Assembly: GCA_021201475.1 (NCBI GenBank)
Contig: JAJQEV010000059.1
Coordinates: 72,906 to 136,905, forward strand
Reading direction: 5' to 3'
Length of the DNA stretch: 64,000 bases
From: Clostridiales bacterium
Lineage (GTDB): Bacteria > Bacillota > Clostridia > Oscillospirales > Oscillospiraceae
In this document: positions 42,738-53,746 of the stretch, one piece after another
Position numbering within the stretch: position 1 is the first letter of the stretch
Layout: each line of letters starts with the position of its first letter
The notes under the pieces: generated by a model
What the model saw: the letters and a program-made list of their open reading frames with translations, nothing else
Told to the model about the DNA's origin: nothing
Database searches by the model: none
Program-made: the position numbers and the translations under genes

Positions 42738-43910
42738 TCATCGGATGGTTGAGGGCGCGGCAGGGAGGGCAATGCTGCGCCACTGCTTCACATTGCACTG
42801 GCCGTTCTGGTTCGCCCCCACGGCGACCACTGTGCCGTCTGACCGCAGCCCAACCGTATGCCTGGCTCCAGCCGCCACAGCAACGATACCTTTCCAGCCG
42901 CCTATATTGCACTGGCTGCTACCGTTCTCTCCCACAGCGACTACTGTACCATCGGATTTTAGCCCTACCGTATGGTGTTCTCCGGCAGCCACTGCGATGA
43001 CATCTGTCCATTTTCCTACGTTACATTGCCCGGCGCCGTTGCTTCCCGTAGCAATCACTGTTCCGTTGGTGCGTAACCCTACCACATGATCTGCCCCACC
43101 GGCCACTGCCGCGATATGCCCCCAGTTGTCCAAGGTGTACGGCCAATTGGAGCTCATCCTCACGGCCACCACCGTGTGGTCAGCCCGCAATCCCACCGTA
43201 ATGTTGTCCCCGGTGGCGATGGCGGTAATGTCCGTCCAGCCGCCCACCGCACAGTGACCACTCCAGTTGCTTCCCGTGATTAAAACGGTGCCGTCTGACC
43301 GCAGCCCCACCGTATATGAGTACCCGGCAGCGATTGCGATGATGTCCGTCCAGCCGTTCACATCACATTGACCGCTCCAGTTGCTCCCTGTAGCTATAAC
43401 GGTTCCGTCCGACCGCAGCCCTACCGTATGATTGCTTCCGGCGGCCACTGCGACAATGTTTTTCCATCCTCCCACTCTGCACTGACCGAAGCGGTTATCG
43501 CCTGCCGCAACACACGTTCCGTCCGTCATGACGGCTACGGTTGTATCCGCCCCGCAGGCAAGCGTGACCCCACGCGAAGGCGCTCCAACGGAGGGACTGA
43601 GGCCGTCTTTGCGTATCTGGGCTTCCCCGGCCAGCGGCACCGCCCTGCGGCAGCGGGTGCAAATCAGTTGCCGCAGCTCGGTGGAATAGTAAAACGTCCG
43701 GTTGCCGCAGTCAGGGCAAGTCAGTGCCCCCGGTACCAGCTTCTGCTGCTGGGCCGTGGCCAGGGCGGACACAGACTTTGCCCCAGCGGGAAGGGATGCG
43801 CTCAGGGTCGGGTATCCCTCATAGTCACAGCTGCGGTCAAAGCCGCAGTCCTTACAAAAGCTCCATTCGCCGCTGTTGTCAGCATGGCATACAGGGCAAG
43901 TCCACGTCAT
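42738..43910 (-). CDS. Zinc-ribbon RCC1-repeat protein, copy 1
   Basis: 390 residues with the same plan as the next gene: two zinc ribbons (CPVCHADNSGEWSFCKDCGF, then CPDCGN with CTRCR) sharing the segment SLPAGAKSVSALA, followed by six full and one partial RCC1-type 38-residue repeats. One repeat is irregular (VVAVRMSSNWPYTLDNWGHI). The first ribbon pair is almost identical between the two paralogues while the blades differ, so they arose by duplication and may recognise different partners. It starts 57 nt downstream of a good TATAAT promoter. Confidence 0.8.
   Translation of the reverse strand: MTWTCPVCHADNSGEWSFCKDCGFDRSCDYEGYPTLSASLPAGAKSVSALATAQQQKLVPGALTCPDCGNRTFYYSTELRQLICTRCRRAVPLAGEAQIRKDGLSPSVGAPSRGVTLACGADTTVAVMTDGTCVAAGDNRFGQCRVGGWKNIVAVAAGSNHTVGLRSDGTVIATGSNWSGQCDVNGWTDIIAIAAGYSYTVGLRSDGTVLITGSNWSGHCAVGGWTDITAIATGDNITVGLRADHTVVAVRMSSNWPYTLDNWGHIAAVAGGADHVVGLRTNGTVIATGSNGAGQCNVGKWTDVIAVAAGEHHTVGLKSDGTVVAVGENGSSQCNIGGWKGIVAVAAGARHTVGLRSDGTVVAVGANQNGQCNVKQWRSIALPAAPSTIR
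42780..43530. repeat. 114-bp tandem repeats coding for RCC1 blades (copy 1)
   Basis: Same type of array as in the downstream paralogue. The GTGCCGTCTGACCGCAGCCC and CCTACCGTATG blocks recur about every 114 bp. Limits are approximate. Confidence 0.75.
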
Positions 43911-43966
43911 CCTTCCTCATCCCCTCAATTCAATCGTTTTCTGTAGCAGAGCTTCCTTGCGGTTCC

Positions 43967-43995
43967 ATTATAGCACATTGGCACTTTTTTGAAAA
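43967..43995 (-). promoter_or_regulatory. Promoter of the RCC1 gene pair
   Basis: Minus-strand TTTTCA (complement of 43990-43995), 17 nt, TATAAT (complement of 43967-43972). It is 57 nt upstream of the first RCC1 gene and just beyond the nfn terminator, so the RCC1 genes are transcribed independently. Confidence 0.65.
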
Positions 43996-44018
43996 GAATA
44001 AATATTTTTTTATGCGCT

Positions 44019-44062
44019 AAAAAACGCAGGGGGACTGCAATAAAGCTGCAATCCCTCTGCGC
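44019..44062 (-). terminator. Rho-independent terminator of the nfnA-nfnB operon
   Basis: A 14-bp stem with two wobble pairs (44026-44039 with 44047-44060), followed on the minus strand by GUUUUUU (A tract at 44019-44024). It lies just after the nfnB stop. Confidence 0.8.
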
Positions 44063-44072
44063 AAAGATGCGT

Positions 44073-45482
44073 TTATTTGGATTTGATATAGGTATCGATG
44101 GCAGCGGCAGCCTTCTTCCCGGCTCCCATGGCCAGGATGACGGTGGCCGCGCCGGTAACGGCGTCGCCGCCGGCGAACACGCCCTCACGGGTGGTGGTGA
44201 CGCCGTCCTCCGCCACCAGCAGGCAGCCTTTGCGGTTGGCCTCAAGGCCGGGGGTGGTGGAACGGATCAGCGGGTTGGGAGAGGTGCCCAGCGCCATGAT
44301 GACGGTGTCCACATCCAGCACAAACTCGCTGCCGGGAATGGCGATGGGGCGGCGGCGGCCGGAGGCGTCCGGCTCACCCAGCTCCATGCGAATGCACTTC
44401 ATCCCGGCCACCCGACCGGTGGGCTTGCCGTCCTCAGTGACGCCGCCCAAAATCTCCACAGGGTTGCAAAGAGTCAGGAACTCAATGCCCTCCTCTTTGG
44501 CGTGCTCGATCTCCTCATTCCGGGCGGGCATCTCTGCCTCACCCCGGCGGTAGACGATGTAAACATGCTCAGCGCCCAAACGCTTGGCGCAGCGGCAGCC
44601 GTCCATCGCCACGTTGCCGCCGCCTACCACGGCCACCGCATGGCTCTTCAGCACCGGCGTGTCGTAGTCCTCCAGATAGCCCTTCATCAGGTTGATACGG
44701 GTCAGGTACTCATTGGCGGAGCAGACGCCCGCCAGACCCTCGCCGGGGATGTTCATAAACATGGGCAGGCCCGCGCCGGTGCCGATAAAGACGGCCTCAA
44801 AGCCCATCTCGTCCAGCAGCTCGTCAATGGACAGCACCTTGCCCATGACCATGTCGGTCATAATGGTGACGCCCAGGGCCTTCAGCTTGTCCACCTCACC
44901 GGCCACAATGCTCTTGGGGAGACGGAACTCCGGAATACCGTAGACCAGCACGCCGCCGGCTGTGTGGAACGCCTCAAAAACAGTGACCTCATAGCCCATC
45001 TTCGCCAGGTCGGCGGCGCAGGTCAGGCCGGAGGGGCCGGAACCGACCACGGCCACCTTGTGCCCGTTGAAGGCGGGCTTTTCCGGCAGTTCGTCGCTGT
45101 GCTCCCGGTGCCAGTCCGCCACGAAGCGCTCCAGGCGGCCAATGCCCACCGGCTCGGTCTTGATGCCCCGGACGCACTTGGACTCGCACTGGCTCTCCTG
45201 GGGGCAGACCCGGCCGGAGATGGCGGGCAGGGCGTTGGTGCTGGCCACCACCTGGTAGGCTCCCTCAAAGTCGCCCGCCACGATTTTCTGAATGAAATGG
45301 GGAATCTGCACGTTCACGGGGCAGCCCTGGACGCACAGCGGCTTCTTGCAGTTCAGGCACCGGGCCGCTTCGCCCTGAGCCATTTCAACGGTGTAGCCCA
45401 GGGCTACCTCTTCAAAGTTTTTATTTCTGACATCCGGCTCCTGGGAGGGCATCGGCGTCTTGTTGGGGCTCATGTTTGCCAT
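44073..45482 (-). CDS. nfnB: NADPH-side subunit of electron-bifurcating transhydrogenase NfnAB (GltA-like)
   Basis: A 469-residue flavoprotein of the glutamate-synthase small-subunit family. N-terminal iron-sulphur cysteines (CLNCKKPLCVQGCPVN and CPQESQCESKC) bind two [4Fe-4S] clusters. An FAD fold follows (VAVVGSGPSGLTCAADLAKMG), and an NADP fold is AVVGGGNVAMDGCRCAKRLG. No glutamate synthase large subunit is nearby, and the neighbouring gene encodes the ferredoxin/NAD-side subunit, so NfnB is the better call than GltD. The complex couples ferredoxin and NADH oxidation to NADP+ reduction in anaerobes. AGGAGG lies 9 nt before the start. Confidence 0.92.
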   Translation of the reverse strand: MANMSPNKTPMPSQEPDVRNKNFEEVALGYTVEMAQGEAARCLNCKKPLCVQGCPVNVQIPHFIQKIVAGDFEGAYQVVASTNALPAISGRVCPQESQCESKCVRGIKTEPVGIGRLERFVADWHREHSDELPEKPAFNGHKVAVVGSGPSGLTCAADLAKMGYEVTVFEAFHTAGGVLVYGIPEFRLPKSIVAGEVDKLKALGVTIMTDMVMGKVLSIDELLDEMGFEAVFIGTGAGLPMFMNIPGEGLAGVCSANEYLTRINLMKGYLEDYDTPVLKSHAVAVVGGGNVAMDGCRCAKRLGAEHVYIVYRRGEAEMPARNEEIEHAKEEGIEFLTLCNPVEILGGVTEDGKPTGRVAGMKCIRMELGEPDASGRRRPIAIPGSEFVLDVDTVIMALGTSPNPLIRSTTPGLEANRKGCLLVAEDGVTTTREGVFAGGDAVTGAATVILAMGAGKKAAAAIDTYIKSK

Positions 45483-45496
45483 AATACGATTCCTCC

Positions 45497-46351
45497 TTAC
45501 TGAATGAGATCCTTGCCCAGCTTTTCAAAGCGGCACATATGGTCCTTGACCATCTGCGCCTCCTGGTCGCGGTAAGTGCCGTTGCGGTTCATCAGCTCGT
45601 CAAAATCCACCTGGTAGCCGTCAAACTCCGGCCCGTCCACGCAGGCAAACTTCATCTTGCCGCCTACGCTGACCCGGCAGCCGCCGCACATACCGGTGCC
45701 GTCGATCATAATGGGGTTCAGGGAGACCCGGCAGGGCACCCCAAAGGGCTCCGCCGTCTTCACAACGAACTTCATCATGGGCACCGGACCGATGGCAATG
45801 ATAACGTCGTACTTCTTCCCGGCCTCCAGCAGCTGCTGCTCCTTGGTGGTGGTGAAGCCCTTCTCCCCATAGGAGCCGTCGTCGGTCATGAGGTAGAAGT
45901 TGTCGCAGGCGTTCTCAAAGTCCTCCTCCAGAATCACCAAGTCCTTATTCCGGAAGCCGACGATGACATCCGTCTCCACACCGGCGTCGTGAAGGCCCTT
46001 CGCCACGGGATAGGCAATGGCGGTGCCCAGACCGCCGCCGATGACGCAGGCACTCTTGAGGTCCTCCATCTCAGTGGGCTGCCCCAGAGGACCCACGAAG
46101 TCCAGCAGATACTCCCCTTCCTCCATCTTCGCCAGCGCCTGAGTGGTCAGACCTACCAGCTGGAAGATGATGGTGACGGTGCCCTTCTCTCGGTCAAAGC
46201 CGCCGATGGTCAGTGGGAGCCGTTCTCCCTTTTCATCAATGCGGAGAATGATGAACTGCCCCGGCTGTGCCTTTCTTGCCACAAAAGGCGCTTCCACCTC
46301 CAGAAGTGCGATGGTCGGATTCAAGATTTCTTTTCGGACGATTCGATACAT
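45497..46351 (-). CDS. nfnA: NAD(H)/FAD subunit of electron-bifurcating transhydrogenase (NfnA)
   Basis: A 284-residue ferredoxin-NADP reductase-like protein of the sulphide/dihydroorotate dehydrogenase electron-transfer group. FAD-binding strand (GQFIILRIDEKGERLPLTIGG), NAD-binding region (SACVIGGGLGTAIAYPVAKG) and a [2Fe-2S] site near the end (CGGCRVSVGG with a later Cys in FACVDGPEFDG). With NfnB, encoded 14 nt downstream, it forms the NADH-dependent reduced ferredoxin:NADP+ oxidoreductase, which balances redox pools in fermenting Clostridia. It is the first gene of the pair. Confidence 0.9.
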   Translation of the reverse strand: MYRIVRKEILNPTIALLEVEAPFVARKAQPGQFIILRIDEKGERLPLTIGGFDREKGTVTIIFQLVGLTTQALAKMEEGEYLLDFVGPLGQPTEMEDLKSACVIGGGLGTAIAYPVAKGLHDAGVETDVIVGFRNKDLVILEEDFENACDNFYLMTDDGSYGEKGFTTTKEQQLLEAGKKYDVIIAIGPVPMMKFVVKTAEPFGVPCRVSLNPIMIDGTGMCGGCRVSVGGKMKFACVDGPEFDGYQVDFDELMNRNGTYRDQEAQMVKDHMCRFEKLGKDLIQ

Positions 46352-46434
46352 ACGCTCTTTTCACTCCTTTTCTACGGTTTATACTGCTGCAAACGCAGCA
46401 AAAAAAGCAGACAGCCTCCACACCGTGTGCCTTT

Positions 46435-47619
46435 TTACGAATGATTGGACAGAGGTAAAATTCCGCTGTCCCGAATGGCGGCCACCGCCGCCTGCATACG
46501 CTCCGGCGGCAGCACCAGCGCAAACCGCACATAGCCCTCTCCCAGGCTGCCAAAGGCGCTGCCGGGGGTGCAGAGTACGCCGGTCTGCTCCAGCAGCCGG
46601 AAGCAGAAGTCCACCGAGCTGTCAAAGCCCTTGGGAATGGGCGCCCAGGCGAACATGGTGCCCTCGCTGTCCGGTACGTTCCAGCCGATTTCCCTGAGGC
46701 CGCCGCAGAGGGCGTCCCGCCGGGCCTGATATCCTGCTCTCCGCCGGGCTACGCCGTCCTGGGGGCCCTCCAGCGCAGCAATGGCCGCGTACTGAATGGG
46801 GTAGAACACGCCGTAGTCGATTTGGCTCCGCAGGGTGGAGAACTTCTTCACAACATCCCGGTTCCCTACCACAAAGGAGACGCGGCACCCCGTCAGACAG
46901 TAGGTCTTGGACAGGCTGTTCAGTTCCACCCCCACGTCCTTCGCCCCGGGTACCGACAGGAAGGAGCGCCCTTCCCTGCCGTCGAACAGGATGTCCGAAT
47001 AGGCGTTGTCGTGGACGATAACGATGTTGTACCGCTTTGCAAAGGCTACCAGCTCCTCATAGAAGGACTGGGGTGCCGTCACGCAGACCGGATTCAGCGG
47101 ATAGGAAACCACCATCATTTTCGCCCGTCGGGCAAGGGCCGGGTCGATGGCGTCCAAATCGGGCAGATAGTGCCGCTCCGGCAGCAGGTCGTAATAGGCA
47201 ATTTCCGCGCCGCACAGCTCCGGCCCCACGGCAAAGATGGGGTAGCCGGGGTTGGGGCAAAGCACCACGTCCCCCGGGTCGCACAGCGCCCAGGCGATAT
47301 GGGCCAGCCCTTCCTGGCTGCCGTTGACCGACATGATTTCATCCGCCGCCAGCGTCACGCCGTACCGGCGCTGATACCAATGCTGCACCGCCGTGTGCAG
47401 TTCCGGCAGGTCTCCCAGGGAGTACCGGTATTCCCCGGGATGGCAGGCCTTGCCCACCAGCGCGGCCATCACATGGTCGTCCGGCGGGACGTCCGGCGTA
47501 CCCACGGACAGGTTATAAACCTGCCGCCCCGCCGCTTCCAGCTCCTTCCGTTTTTCGTCCAAGACGTTGAAGATGCCCGGCTGAAACGCATCCATGCGCT
47601 GGGCAAAACGAATATCCAC
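46435..47619 (-). CDS. Class I/II PLP-dependent aminotransferase
   Basis: 394 residues, fold type I. The PLP lysine is in SLSKTYCLTGCR at about 238; other markers are SVGTPDVPPD near the start, NGSQEGLAH, NPGYPIF, SYPLNPVC and VHDNAYSDI, and the phosphate-binding Arg region. It is close to the DapL/LL-diaminopimelate-like and AspC-like branch. Donor and acceptor cannot be fixed from sequence. It is separate, by 126 nt, from ligA upstream, and is not obviously linked to nfn. Confidence 0.87.
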   Translation of the reverse strand: MDIRFAQRMDAFQPGIFNVLDEKRKELEAAGRQVYNLSVGTPDVPPDDHVMAALVGKACHPGEYRYSLGDLPELHTAVQHWYQRRYGVTLAADEIMSVNGSQEGLAHIAWALCDPGDVVLCPNPGYPIFAVGPELCGAEIAYYDLLPERHYLPDLDAIDPALARRAKMMVVSYPLNPVCVTAPQSFYEELVAFAKRYNIVIVHDNAYSDILFDGREGRSFLSVPGAKDVGVELNSLSKTYCLTGCRVSFVVGNRDVVKKFSTLRSQIDYGVFYPIQYAAIAALEGPQDGVARRRAGYQARRDALCGGLREIGWNVPDSEGTMFAWAPIPKGFDSSVDFCFRLLEQTGVLCTPGSAFGSLGEGYVRFALVLPPERMQAAVAAIRDSGILPLSNHS

Positions 47620-47745
47620 TCTGCTTCACCTTGATTCCGCTCCGGAAGGGTCTGCCCTCCAAAGCCATCTGCCTGTTATTATACGACAGCTTGCCCGAAT
47701 ATGCAAGCGCGTTTTCCCTTTCCCGCAGCGAAACACAGGGGCAAA

Positions 47746-50420
<2,675 letters not shown>

Positions 50421-50461
50421 ACCACCACCTCTAAAGGCAGGATAGTCGCGCCGGGGCAGTT

Positions 50462-51724
50462 TTATGATTCCTTCAGCAGCTCCTCCGCCGCCAGCATCAG
50501 GCCGGTCTTGCCCGATTCGTAGGTCAGCCCGCCCTGGAGATAGACCGTGTAGGGCGGGCGCATGGGCGCGTCGGCGGACAGCTCGATGGAGGCCCCCTGA
50601 ATAAAGGCCCCCGCCGCCATAATGACCTGATCCTCATAGCCGGGCATATCCCAGGGCAGCGGGGTCACATAGCTGTCCACCGGGGAGCCGGACTGGATGC
50701 CCTTGCAGAACTTCACCACGGCCTCCGGCTGATTCAGCGAAATCATCTGAATAATGTCATGCCGCGTCTCGTTGGAGCGGGGCTCCGTTTCGTAGCCCAT
50801 CAGTTCCATCAGCCGTGCGCCAAAGACGGCGGTTTTCACCGCCTGAGCCACGGTGTGGGGGGCCAGAAACAGGCCCTGATAGAGCTGGCGGTTGTAGCCC
50901 AAGGTCGCACCGCACTCCCGGCCGATGCCGGGCACCGTCAGCCGCATGGCGGCGGCCTCCACCAGGTCGTGGCAGCCCGCCACATAGCCCCCCATGGGAG
51001 CCAGCCCGCCGCCTGGGTTCTTGATGAGGCTGCCCACGATTAAGTCAGCCCCCACCTGGGTGGGTTCTATCGTCTCCACAAACTCCCCGTAGCAGTTGTC
51101 CACAATGACGGCGGCGTTGGGGTTATGCTCCTTCACGATGGCGGTCAACTCCCCAATTTCCGCTACAGACAGGGTGGCACGAGTGGAATAACCCTTGCTG
51201 CGCTGAATCAGCACCGCCTTCACCCGGGGGTCTTGCACCGCCTTCGCAAGGCCAGCTTTGTCCGGGGCATTGTCCTTGATGTCCACTTGGCAGTAGCCGA
51301 TGCCGTAGTCCTTCAGGCTGCCTGGGTCGCTGCCGGTGACGCCGATGACGCTGAGTAGCGTATCATAGGGTGCGCCCACCGCGCTGACCAGAATATCCCC
51401 GGTTTTCAGCGCACCGTACAGGGTGGAGGCGATGGCGTGGGTGCCGTTGACGAACTGGAGCCGCACCAGGGCGTCCTCCGCGCCGAAAATCTCGGCGTAA
51501 ATCTTCTCCAACTCGTCACGGCCCTGGTCATCATAGCCGTAGCCGGTGGTGCCGGCGAAATAGCCCTCCGCCACACGATGGTTCTGGAAGGCGGACAGCA
51601 CCTTCTGGGTATTGTACTCCGCGATGGCGTCGATGGAGGCAAACTGCCCCGCAATGTCCTGCTGGGCCTGCTTGCTCAGCTCCAGCACTCGCTGAGAAAA
51701 GGGCAGCGGCGCGTCAAAATTCAT
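50462..51724 (-). CDS. Methionine gamma-lyase family / YnbB-type PLP enzyme
   Basis: A 420-residue fold type I PLP protein of the YnbB family, often labelled methionine gamma-lyase or aluminium-resistance protein. The PLP lysine is in GSLIKNPGGGLAPMGGY; DNCYGEF holds the pyridine-ring Asp. Other conserved stretches are GTTGYGYDDQGRDELEKIYA and RSKGYSTRATL. True substrate unproven for the family. Its start overlaps the stop of the first M42 peptidase gene by 11 nt, so it is part of the same operon. Confidence 0.85.
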   Translation of the reverse strand: MNFDAPLPFSQRVLELSKQAQQDIAGQFASIDAIAEYNTQKVLSAFQNHRVAEGYFAGTTGYGYDDQGRDELEKIYAEIFGAEDALVRLQFVNGTHAIASTLYGALKTGDILVSAVGAPYDTLLSVIGVTGSDPGSLKDYGIGYCQVDIKDNAPDKAGLAKAVQDPRVKAVLIQRSKGYSTRATLSVAEIGELTAIVKEHNPNAAVIVDNCYGEFVETIEPTQVGADLIVGSLIKNPGGGLAPMGGYVAGCHDLVEAAAMRLTVPGIGRECGATLGYNRQLYQGLFLAPHTVAQAVKTAVFGARLMELMGYETEPRSNETRHDIIQMISLNQPEAVVKFCKGIQSGSPVDSYVTPLPWDMPGYEDQVIMAAGAFIQGASIELSADAPMRPPYTVYLQGGLTYESGKTGLMLAAEELLKES

Positions 51725-52718
51725 GGGTATTCAGCTCACTTTCACAAACTGCCCGCACCAGCGCAATGCAGGCTTCTATATCCTCCCGGGCCGCCGCCTC
51801 GGCGGGGGCATGGGTATAGCGGCAGGGGATGGAGATGCCCCCGGTTTTCACGCCGCTGTGGGAAACCTGCATCTGCCCCGCGTCGGTGCCGCCGCAGGTG
51901 AGAATATCGTCCTGGACGGCGATTTGGTTGGCCCCGGCGATTTCATGGAGCCGTTTCACCAGGGACGGGGTGCAAATCACGCTGCGGTCCATCACCTTGA
52001 CGGCGGCACCCTTGCCGATGGCGGTACTGCCAACGTGAGCCGCGCCGGGTACATCGTCCGGGCAGGTCACGTCCACGGCGATACCGTACTCCGGGTGAAC
52101 CGACCAGGCCGCTGTCCTGGCCCCCCGACAGCCCACCTCCTCCTGGACGGAGAAGACGAAGTACAGGTCGTTCTGGGGCCGCTCCACCTGTTTAAGGGCC
52201 TCCAGCAGCACGAAGCAGCCCGCCCGGTTGTCCAGGTAGGAGGAGATGATTTGGCTGCGGTTCGTCAGGAAGGAACCCCCATAGGCAGCTACATCCCCCA
52301 CCTTCACCATGGTCTCCGCGTCCGCCCTGTCCTTTGCGCCGATGTCTACAAAGAGGTCGGTCAGCTTGAACTGCTTGTCCGACTTATCCTCATTGACAGA
52401 GATAACGCCGCAGACGCCGTTTTGGAATCGCACCGGAGCCTGATAAATGGCGGCGGGCTCCAGCCCTCCCACCTGGCAGAAGCGGAGGTATCCCTTCTCA
52501 TCAATGTGGGTGACCATCAGGCCGATGCTGTCTATATGGGCGGAGAACATCAGCTTTGGCCCGCTCCCCTGCTTGTGGGCAATGACGTTGCCCAGGGCGT
52601 CCACAGTCACCTCATCCGCATAGGGGGCGACCTCCTGCAAAATCAGCGTGCGAATATCCTCCTCACAGCCGGAGACGCCAAAGGCCGCTGTCAGCGACTG
52701 CAACAGTGTCAAATTCAT
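51714..52718 (-). CDS. M42-family metallo-aminopeptidase, copy A
   Basis: A 334-residue dinuclear metallopeptidase. Ligands appear complete: His in SAHIDSIG, bridging Asp in YLDNRAGCF, catalytic and ligand Glu in VQEEVGCRG, Asp in AVDVTCPDD, and the last His in RYTHAP. M42 enzymes are cytoplasmic dodecameric aminopeptidases acting on short peptides, sometimes deblocking or glutamyl-specific. It is the third of three tandem M42 genes; its start overlaps the stop of copy B by 4 nt. Confidence 0.92.
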   Translation of the reverse strand: MNLTLLQSLTAAFGVSGCEEDIRTLILQEVAPYADEVTVDALGNVIAHKQGSGPKLMFSAHIDSIGLMVTHIDEKGYLRFCQVGGLEPAAIYQAPVRFQNGVCGVISVNEDKSDKQFKLTDLFVDIGAKDRADAETMVKVGDVAAYGGSFLTNRSQIISSYLDNRAGCFVLLEALKQVERPQNDLYFVFSVQEEVGCRGARTAAWSVHPEYGIAVDVTCPDDVPGAAHVGSTAIGKGAAVKVMDRSVICTPSLVKRLHEIAGANQIAVQDDILTCGGTDAGQMQVSHSGVKTGGISIPCRYTHAPAEAAAREDIEACIALVRAVCESELNTHEF

Positions 52719-53746
52719 CCTTCCTGCTCCTTTCCAACGGCTTCCAAAAACGCCTCCGCCAGATGCAGCACTGCCTCCAGGTCGCTTTCCGCCGCCACCT
52801 CGGACGGTGTTCTGGCGTAGCGCACCGGCGCAGCGATAGCCGCCACCCGTGCGCCGGAACGGCTGCGCTGCACCGCCATGGCGTCGGTTTTCTCTTCCTG
52901 CGCACCCGGCAGCTGCCAGGGAATTTGCGCTTTCTCTGCGGTATCCCGCAGGAGGGCGAACAGCCTCCGGTCATAGATAGTTCCCCCGTCCATGGCGGGC
53001 AGCACCGCGCCTTTGCCCAGGGCGCAGCCCCATTTTTCCGGCGGCACATCCGGCAGGTCGTCTGCCGCCGCGCTGCTGATGACCAGCGCAAGTTCTGGCT
53101 TGATTCCAAAGGCCGCGCCGAAAGCCCCCCGGGCCCCTACCTCCTCCTGGACGGTAAAGACGAAGGTGCAGTCCACCGGCAGGGGCTGCTTCATCAGCTC
53201 CAGCAGTACCGCGCAGCCGAGCCGTCCGCTGATAGCCCTGGACTTGATACATCCTTCACCAAAGCTCAGAAACTCGCTGGCGAACACGCCCACGTCCCCT
53301 CTGGAGACGAGGCTCTGGGCCTCCGCCTTGTCCTTTGCGCCGATGTCAATATACAGGCTGCCAGTCTTGGGGTAGGACTGGCGCTCCTCCCTGCTGGTCA
53401 GGTGGATGGGCTTCATGCCGAACACGCCGGGCATCCCTGCCTTTCCCAGGAAAACCCGCTTGCCAATGACGGTGCGGCGGTCTACCTCGCCCACGAAGTC
53501 AAATTTGACGCAGCCGGAATCTGTAAAGCCAGTTGCCATTACACCAACTTCATCCATGTGGGCGGTCAGCATGACGGGCGTTGCGTGATTTTCGCCTTGC
53601 TTGCTGGCGATGACGTTCCCCATCCGGTCCACCCGCACCTCGTCCGCATACCGCTCCGCGGCGGACGCGAGATAGTCCCGCACAGCCTCCTCCCGGCTGG
53701 CCACGCCGGGCAGCAGGCAGAGTAAATTCAGTTCATTCAGCAGCAT
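52715..53746 (-). CDS. M42-family protein, copy B, with lost metal ligands (probable pseudoenzyme)
   Basis: 343 residues, clear M42 fold, with the first His (TAHMDEVG) and the Glu pair (VQEEVGARG) kept. The bridging Asp site, normally DDR or DNR, reads ISGRLGC. The later Asp (AVDVT in copy A) reads ISSAAADD. The final His (YTHAP or YMHTP) reads YARTP. Losing three of five metal ligands should abolish normal dinuclear catalysis. The frame is intact over full length and coupled to both neighbours by 4- and 10-nt overlaps, so it is probably a retained regulatory subunit and not a decaying gene. Confidence 0.87.
   Translation of the reverse strand: MLLNELNLLCLLPGVASREEAVRDYLASAAERYADEVRVDRMGNVIASKQGENHATPVMLTAHMDEVGVMATGFTDSGCVKFDFVGEVDRRTVIGKRVFLGKAGMPGVFGMKPIHLTSREERQSYPKTGSLYIDIGAKDKAEAQSLVSRGDVGVFASEFLSFGEGCIKSRAISGRLGCAVLLELMKQPLPVDCTFVFTVQEEVGARGAFGAAFGIKPELALVISSAAADDLPDVPPEKWGCALGKGAVLPAMDGGTIYDRRLFALLRDTAEKAQIPWQLPGAQEEKTDAMAVQRSRSGARVAAIAAPVRYARTPSEVAAESDLEAVLHLAEAFLEAVGKEQEG

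Noticed and set aside
41544-43910. Regular DNA repeats resembling a CRISPR or satellite array
   Set aside because: The unit is 114 bp, lies in frame and codes for RCC1 blades. There are no spacers.
44073-45482. Assignment as glutamate synthase small subunit (gltD)
   Set aside because: No large subunit is nearby and the adjacent ferredoxin-reductase-like gene makes NfnAB the better explanation.
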